Under the pieces are notes generated by a model. The model did no database searches. It was not told the DNA's origin and saw only the letters and a list, made by a program, of their open reading frames with translations. A program made the position numbers and the translations under genes. This document shows, piece by piece, positions 5,498 to 8,013 of a stretch of 8,013 nucleotides of DNA. Each line of letters begins with the position of its first letter. The first letter of the stretch is position 1. This stretch comes from Nitrososphaeraceae archaeon (GTDB lineage: Archaea > Thermoproteota > Nitrososphaeria > Nitrososphaerales > Nitrosopumilaceae): NCBI GenBank assembly GCA_025922755.1, contig JAICHE010000043.1:1-8013 (forward strand), read 5' to 3'.

Positions 5498-6439
5498 ATG
5501 AAGTTATCAGTAAAAGATCTCACAGCAAGATATTCTTCATCAAATGGACCTGTTTATGCCGTAGAGGATGTTGATTTTGATCTTGAAGATGGTCAGTCAA
5601 TCGGAATTGCAGGTGAAAGTGCATGCGGAAAAAGCACATTGGGATTATCAATTATCAGAATGCTTGCAGGTGGCAAGGTTCAGGGAAAAATCATCTTGGG
5701 AGATGAATCAATTTTAGATCTATCTGAATCAGAGTTTAACCGAAAATATCGGTGGAAAAAAATCTCTATGGTTTTTCAAGGTGCTATGAATACACTAGAT
5801 CCAGTATTTACGATAAAGGACCAATTCATCGAGGTTCTAAAGCAGCACAACTTTCAAGGAGACTTTCAAAAAACAATTGAGGATGCAATGACTTCGGTAA
5901 GTCTTGATACTTCTGTTCTCAAAAGATTCCCACATGAGCTTAGTGGTGGGATGAAACAAAGAGTTGTAATTGCAATGGCGCTATTGTTAAAACCACAATT
6001 TGTAATAGCTGATGAGCCAACTACTGCACTTGACGTTCTAATTCAGGCACAAATTGTCAATCTTTTGAAGGATCTCAAAAAGCAAGGAATGTCCTTTATG
6101 TTAATTACCCATGACCTTGCAATCCTTTCTGAACTTTCAGACAAGATTGGAATAATGTATGCAGGACAGATGGTAGAGTTTGGTTCATCACATGAGATTT
6201 ACAAAAACCCAAAACATCCCTATACTCAAGGCTTGTTAAAATCAATTCCTACCTTACATGGGGAAAAACCATCATACATTAAAGGAAATCCTCCAAGTCT
6301 TTTGAATCCTCCAACTGAATGTAGATTTATTGAAAGGTGTCCTTTGGCAATTGAAAAATGCAAAAAACTTCCACCAAAAATTAAAACTAAAACTGGTTAT
6401 GTGCAATGCTGGTTGTACGAAGATGAAAAATTAACTTGA
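5498..6439 (+). CDS. Oligopeptide/dipeptide-type ABC transporter ATPase (OppD/DppD-like)
   Basis: This is the 313-residue nucleotide-binding subunit of a peptide or nickel-type ABC importer, acting at the inner face of the membrane. Residues in order: Walker A GESACGKST (39-47), Q-loop Q94 with NTLDPVFTIKDQ, signature LSGGMKQR (148-155), Walker B FVIADE (168-173), H-loop H205. The C-terminal oligopeptide extension begins at NPKHPYTQGLLKSIP (237-251) and carries C275, C281, C288 and C304. This Cys pattern binds a [4Fe-4S] cluster in mycobacterial OppD, by established knowledge; a cluster here is inferred. All ATPase motifs are intact. No permease, binding protein or OppF-like partner lies in the window: upstream is the divergent NusA-like gene, downstream a convergent gene overlapping by 9 bases. 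Substrate cannot be assigned. Confidence 0.93.
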   Translation: MKLSVKDLTARYSSSNGPVYAVEDVDFDLEDGQSIGIAGESACGKSTLGLSIIRMLAGGKVQGKIILGDESILDLSESEFNRKYRWKKISMVFQGAMNTLDPVFTIKDQFIEVLKQHNFQGDFQKTIEDAMTSVSLDTSVLKRFPHELSGGMKQRVVIAMALLLKPQFVIADEPTTALDVLIQAQIVNLLKDLKKQGMSFMLITHDLAILSELSDKIGIMYAGQMVEFGSSHEIYKNPKHPYTQGLLKSIPTLHGEKPSYIKGNPPSLLNPPTECRFIERCPLAIEKCKKLPPKIKTKTGYVQCWLYEDEKLT

Positions 6440-6712
6440 CAGATATTCATTGTCAATTTTCTTTAGATATATTTCCTGAATTTCTGAAATCTCTCTACCT
6501 GTCGTGTTTTTGATTACTATTTTTGCATAATTTAACAAGTCTTGCTCCGTTCCTTTTTTTTCCATGTCTTCTATTTTCTCAAAAATAACTCGCTCAAACT
6601 CCATAACACCGCGCAACTCTGCGCTTAACTCTTCAATGTCCATTTTTTGATAGTCTTTTCTTTCTCTTTGATTTGCCTCATCGATTAGTTTTCTGACATC
6701 GTCTCCTTTCAT
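6431..6712 (-). CDS. Hypothetical helical charged protein (93 aa)
   Basis: I do not recognise a family. The 93 residues are almost all helix-forming and rich in Glu, Lys, Arg and Asp, with heptad-like stretches (IEELSAELRGVMEFERVIFEKIEDMEKK, given here from about 25 to 52) suggesting a coiled coil, then NYAKIVIKNTTGREISEIQEIYLKKI. There is no cysteine, signal peptide or membrane segment. The ATG start follows AAGAGGAAC, a possible ribosome site. An AT-rich TATA-like stretch with a T tract lies about 26 bases upstream. The 3' end overlaps the convergent ATPase gene by 9 bases, each stop lying within the other gene. It could be a small adaptor or nucleoid-type protein, but nothing decides this. 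Confidence 0.7.
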   Translation of the reverse strand: MKGDDVRKLIDEANQRERKDYQKMDIEELSAELRGVMEFERVIFEKIEDMEKKGTEQDLLNYAKIVIKNTTGREISEIQEIYLKKIDNEYLSS

Positions 6713-6735
6713 GATGTTCCTCTTAATTTCATTCT

Positions 6736-6742
6736 AAAAAAA
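6736..6742 (-). terminator. T7 tract after the zinc-finger microprotein gene
   Basis: Seven consecutive T on the minus strand follow the microprotein stop codon by two bases, suiting archaeal U-tract termination. It also sits about 26 bases before the next gene's ATG at 6712, so it could be part of that gene's TATA region. Confidence 0.4.
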
Positions 6743-6744
6743 TG

Positions 6745-6840
6745 TTAATTTTGATTCTCTTTTTTGTGCTCTAAGATGTGTTTGAGACCCTCTGGCATTG
6801 AAAGTGAATCCAAGTCAATATCGCAGTATGGGCACTTCAA
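6745..6840 (-). CDS. C2H2-type zinc-finger microprotein (31 aa)
   Basis: This very short frame reads KCPYCDIDLDSLSMPEGLKH then ILEHKKENQN. It gives C3-x2-C6-x14-H21-x3-H25, a complete C2H2-like zinc finger, with a Lys/Glu-rich tail that may touch nucleic acid or protein. The start is TTG 6840, 4 bases after the stop of the upstream roadblock-like gene, with AAGG just ahead as a weak ribosome site. An in-frame TGA further upstream excludes a long extension. A T7 tract follows the stop. The tight spacing and full ligand set argue that it is real and co-transcribed with the gene before it. The spacing between ligand pairs is two residues longer than the classical x12. No function can be named. 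Confidence 0.65.
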   Translation of the reverse strand: MKCPYCDIDLDSLSMPEGLKHILEHKKENQN

Positions 6841-6844
6841 GGCC

Positions 6845-7234
6845 TTACTGGCTTTCTGAATACTTTTTCACGATTGGAAGACATGAATCAATAATTCTCA
6901 AGACTTCTGTTCGGATTACCTTCTTGTCAATTGATATCCAAATTCTAATTTTGCCTACTGCAAACGAGATGATCTGAACTTTTTCTCGCTCTTCCCAAAC
7001 AAACTGGATTTGACCTAAATTCTCATCAAAGAAACTTTCAAGATCGGTCTTTATGGCAATATGTGAAAACTGGTACTTTGTGCTTTTGGCGTCTAAAAAT
7101 GGCTCTAAATCCTGCCTTCTTTTATGTGCAATAAGCTTACCTTGCTCGCTAATTATGCCTACAAATCTAATGTATGGGCTTATTGCGGCAATATTGTCAC
7201 AAATTAAAGTTAAATCAGCTCTGTCCAACTGCAT
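6845..7234 (-). CDS. Roadblock/longin-like unknown protein (129 aa)
   Basis: This soluble alpha/beta protein begins with a helix (LTLICDNIAAIS) and continues IRFVGIISEQGKLIAHKRR, the strand-turn-strand pattern seen in roadblock/longin-type folds. It then has IQFVWEEREKVQIISFAVGKIRIWISIDK beta strands and a closing helix (EVLRIIDSCLPIVKKY). It resembles a multi-copy family in Nitrososphaeria that I believe is DUF6659, from memory only. Roadblock-like proteins often regulate small GTPases or sit on signalling complexes; no such partner is present. The start is ATG 7234 with an ATTAAAATAA stretch about 22 bases upstream. The zinc-finger microprotein follows at 4 bases, suggesting a joint transcript. 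It diverges from the VTT membrane protein. Confidence 0.75.
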   Translation of the reverse strand: MQLDRADLTLICDNIAAISPYIRFVGIISEQGKLIAHKRRQDLEPFLDAKSTKYQFSHIAIKTDLESFFDENLGQIQFVWEEREKVQIISFAVGKIRIWISIDKKVIRTEVLRIIDSCLPIVKKYSESQ

Positions 7235-7320
7235 TTGCTCGATGAATATGTTATTTTAATGATTATGCTTTTGCAATCCTCATAATATCTAACAAATAGT
7301 CCACAAGAACTTCGCTTTTG

Positions 7321-7328
7321 TTAAATAA
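7321..7328 (+). promoter_or_regulatory. TATA box for the VTT membrane protein gene
   Basis: TTAAATAA is centred about 25 bases before the GTG at 7350, supporting that start and a leaderless mRNA. Confidence 0.45.
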
Positions 7329-7349
7329 TGTATAACACGTGCTTGAATT

Positions 7350-8000
7350 GTGGATTTTACGGCTATTTTCCCATTTGCCCCTGAGGTGGGATATATTGGA
7401 CTTACACTTGTGAGCTTTTTTGGCTCTCTAATCCCTTTTGTTCCTTTACCTTCTTTTCTCTTACTTGCAACAATGTCTGTAGGTGATGCATTTGACTTAC
7501 ATCTGCTTGCAATAATTTCTGCTGTTACTGCGACTGCTGCAAAGGTAATCGTGTTTTCTGTAAGCTATGAGGGCCGAAGAATAATTGGAAAAGCATCTAG
7601 AAAGAGAATGCGCCCATTTGAAAGGTTGGTAAAAAGATATGGTGCAGGTGCAGCATTTTTTGCAGCGGCAACTCCTATGCCAGATGACTTGATTTATGTT
7701 CCACTTGGTCTTGCAAAATATAATCCAAAGAGATTCTTTATTGCAACTTTGACTGGGAAACTTGTTTTATCTTATGTAATTGTGTTTGTCTCTCATTATA
7801 TGGGATTGTCCCTAGTTGAACCTCTCTTAGAAGATGTAGAAGATGTTAGTACAATCTACATTGGAATTGTAATCTTTGCGGCAATGATGACATCAGTTGT
7901 AATTTTACTTTTGAGGTTAGACTGGCAAAGAATAATGGGTCGGTTTGCACCATGGACTCTTGATGAAAACAACAACGACGAAGAAAATTCTAAAGATTAA
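7350..8000 (+). CDS. VTT/DedA-family membrane protein
   Basis: This 216-residue integral membrane protein is of the VTT (SNARE-associated/DedA, YqaA-like) family, whose members are linked to lipid flipping and membrane homeostasis. Hydrophobic segments lie near 14-42 (with Pro-rich breaks fitting a re-entrant loop), 51-72, 96-121, 128-150 and 167-189. The core motif is visible: KRYGAGAAFFAAATPMPDDL (95-114) followed by IYVPLGLAKYNPKRFF. The Gly, paired Pro and DD residues are those I expect in the YqaA-like branch. The C-terminus is acidic (ENNNDEENSKD) and cytoplasmic or exposed. GTG 7350 is chosen from the TATA spacing and because it precedes the first hydrophobic segment by about 12 residues. 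It stands alone in its orientation within the window. The substrate is unknown; lipid scrambling is inferred from relatives. Confidence 0.85.
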   Translation: MDFTAIFPFAPEVGYIGLTLVSFFGSLIPFVPLPSFLLLATMSVGDAFDLHLLAIISAVTATAAKVIVFSVSYEGRRIIGKASRKRMRPFERLVKRYGAGAAFFAAATPMPDDLIYVPLGLAKYNPKRFFIATLTGKLVLSYVIVFVSHYMGLSLVEPLLEDVEDVSTIYIGIVIFAAMMTSVVILLLRLDWQRIMGRFAPWTLDENNNDEENSKD

Positions 8001-8013
8001 TTTTAAAATTCCA

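Noticed and set aside
7053..7259. 68-residue open frame on + inside the roadblock-like gene
   Set aside because: It is antisense to a better gene. Its apparent hydrophobicity is expected from reading an alpha/beta protein backwards.
7263..7319. Minus-strand frame reading KSEVLVDYLLDIMRIAKA before a stop, upstream of the roadblock-like gene
   Set aside because: It looks protein-like, but there is no suitable start with enough length. It runs open into the VTT gene's antisense, so I treat it as chance or an untraceable remnant.
7235..7349. Possible tRNA or small RNA in the divergent gap
   Set aside because: I could not find a cloverleaf, T-loop consensus or stable stem; the gap is explained by two promoters.

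Overview
The window looks like ordinary chromosome from an ammonia-oxidising archaeon of the Nitrososphaeria (Thaumarchaeota), close to Nitrosopumilus. The evidence is the AT-rich sequence, the paired 'PxWIKNxAxWWA' segments in a secreted protein (a module I know mainly from this group), an archaeal-type aspartyl-tRNA synthetase, an archaeal NusA-like KH protein, many TTG or GTG starts, and TATA-like boxes about 25 bases ahead of start codons, which fits leaderless transcripts. This placement is from recognition, not a search. I see no rRNA, tRNA, CRISPR, insertion sequence or integrase.

Layout. 1-208: a possible 46-residue Cys/His-rich small protein on +. 209-1468 (-): exported nuclease with two WIKN/WW repeats, a staphylococcal-nuclease-like domain and a C-terminal excalibur-like calcium motif. 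1539-1895 (-): membrane protein with a double zinc-finger head, divergent from a 43-residue zinc-ribbon protein at 1981-2112 (+). 2113-2361 (-): small unknown protein. 2436-3182 (-): cyclase-family, kynurenine-formamidase-like metal hydrolase. 3381-3587 (+): small two-helix membrane protein. 3608-5416 (-): NusA-like KH protein followed by aspS, almost certainly one transcript. 5498-6439 (+): OppD/DppD-type ABC ATPase, divergent from that pair. 6431-6712 (-): small charged helical protein overlapping the ATPase end. 6745-7234 (-): a roadblock/longin-like unknown followed by a 31-residue zinc-finger microprotein. 7350-8000 (+): VTT/DedA-family membrane protein. No stretch over 300 bases lacks a gene.

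How the parts fit. Genes are packed singly or in pairs, with promoters in short divergent gaps and convergent neighbours that touch (2112/2113) or overlap (6431-6439). The clearest functional unit is translation/transcription (NusA-like plus AspRS). The other genes are housekeeping transport, membrane and hydrolase functions without visible partners. Three very small Cys/His-rich proteins plus the two-site zinc-finger membrane protein are the most unusual theme. I find no convincing new multi-gene system. The points most worth following are the short zinc proteins, the secreted nuclease with altered calcium ligands, and start sites that the TATA spacing moves inside longer reading frames.
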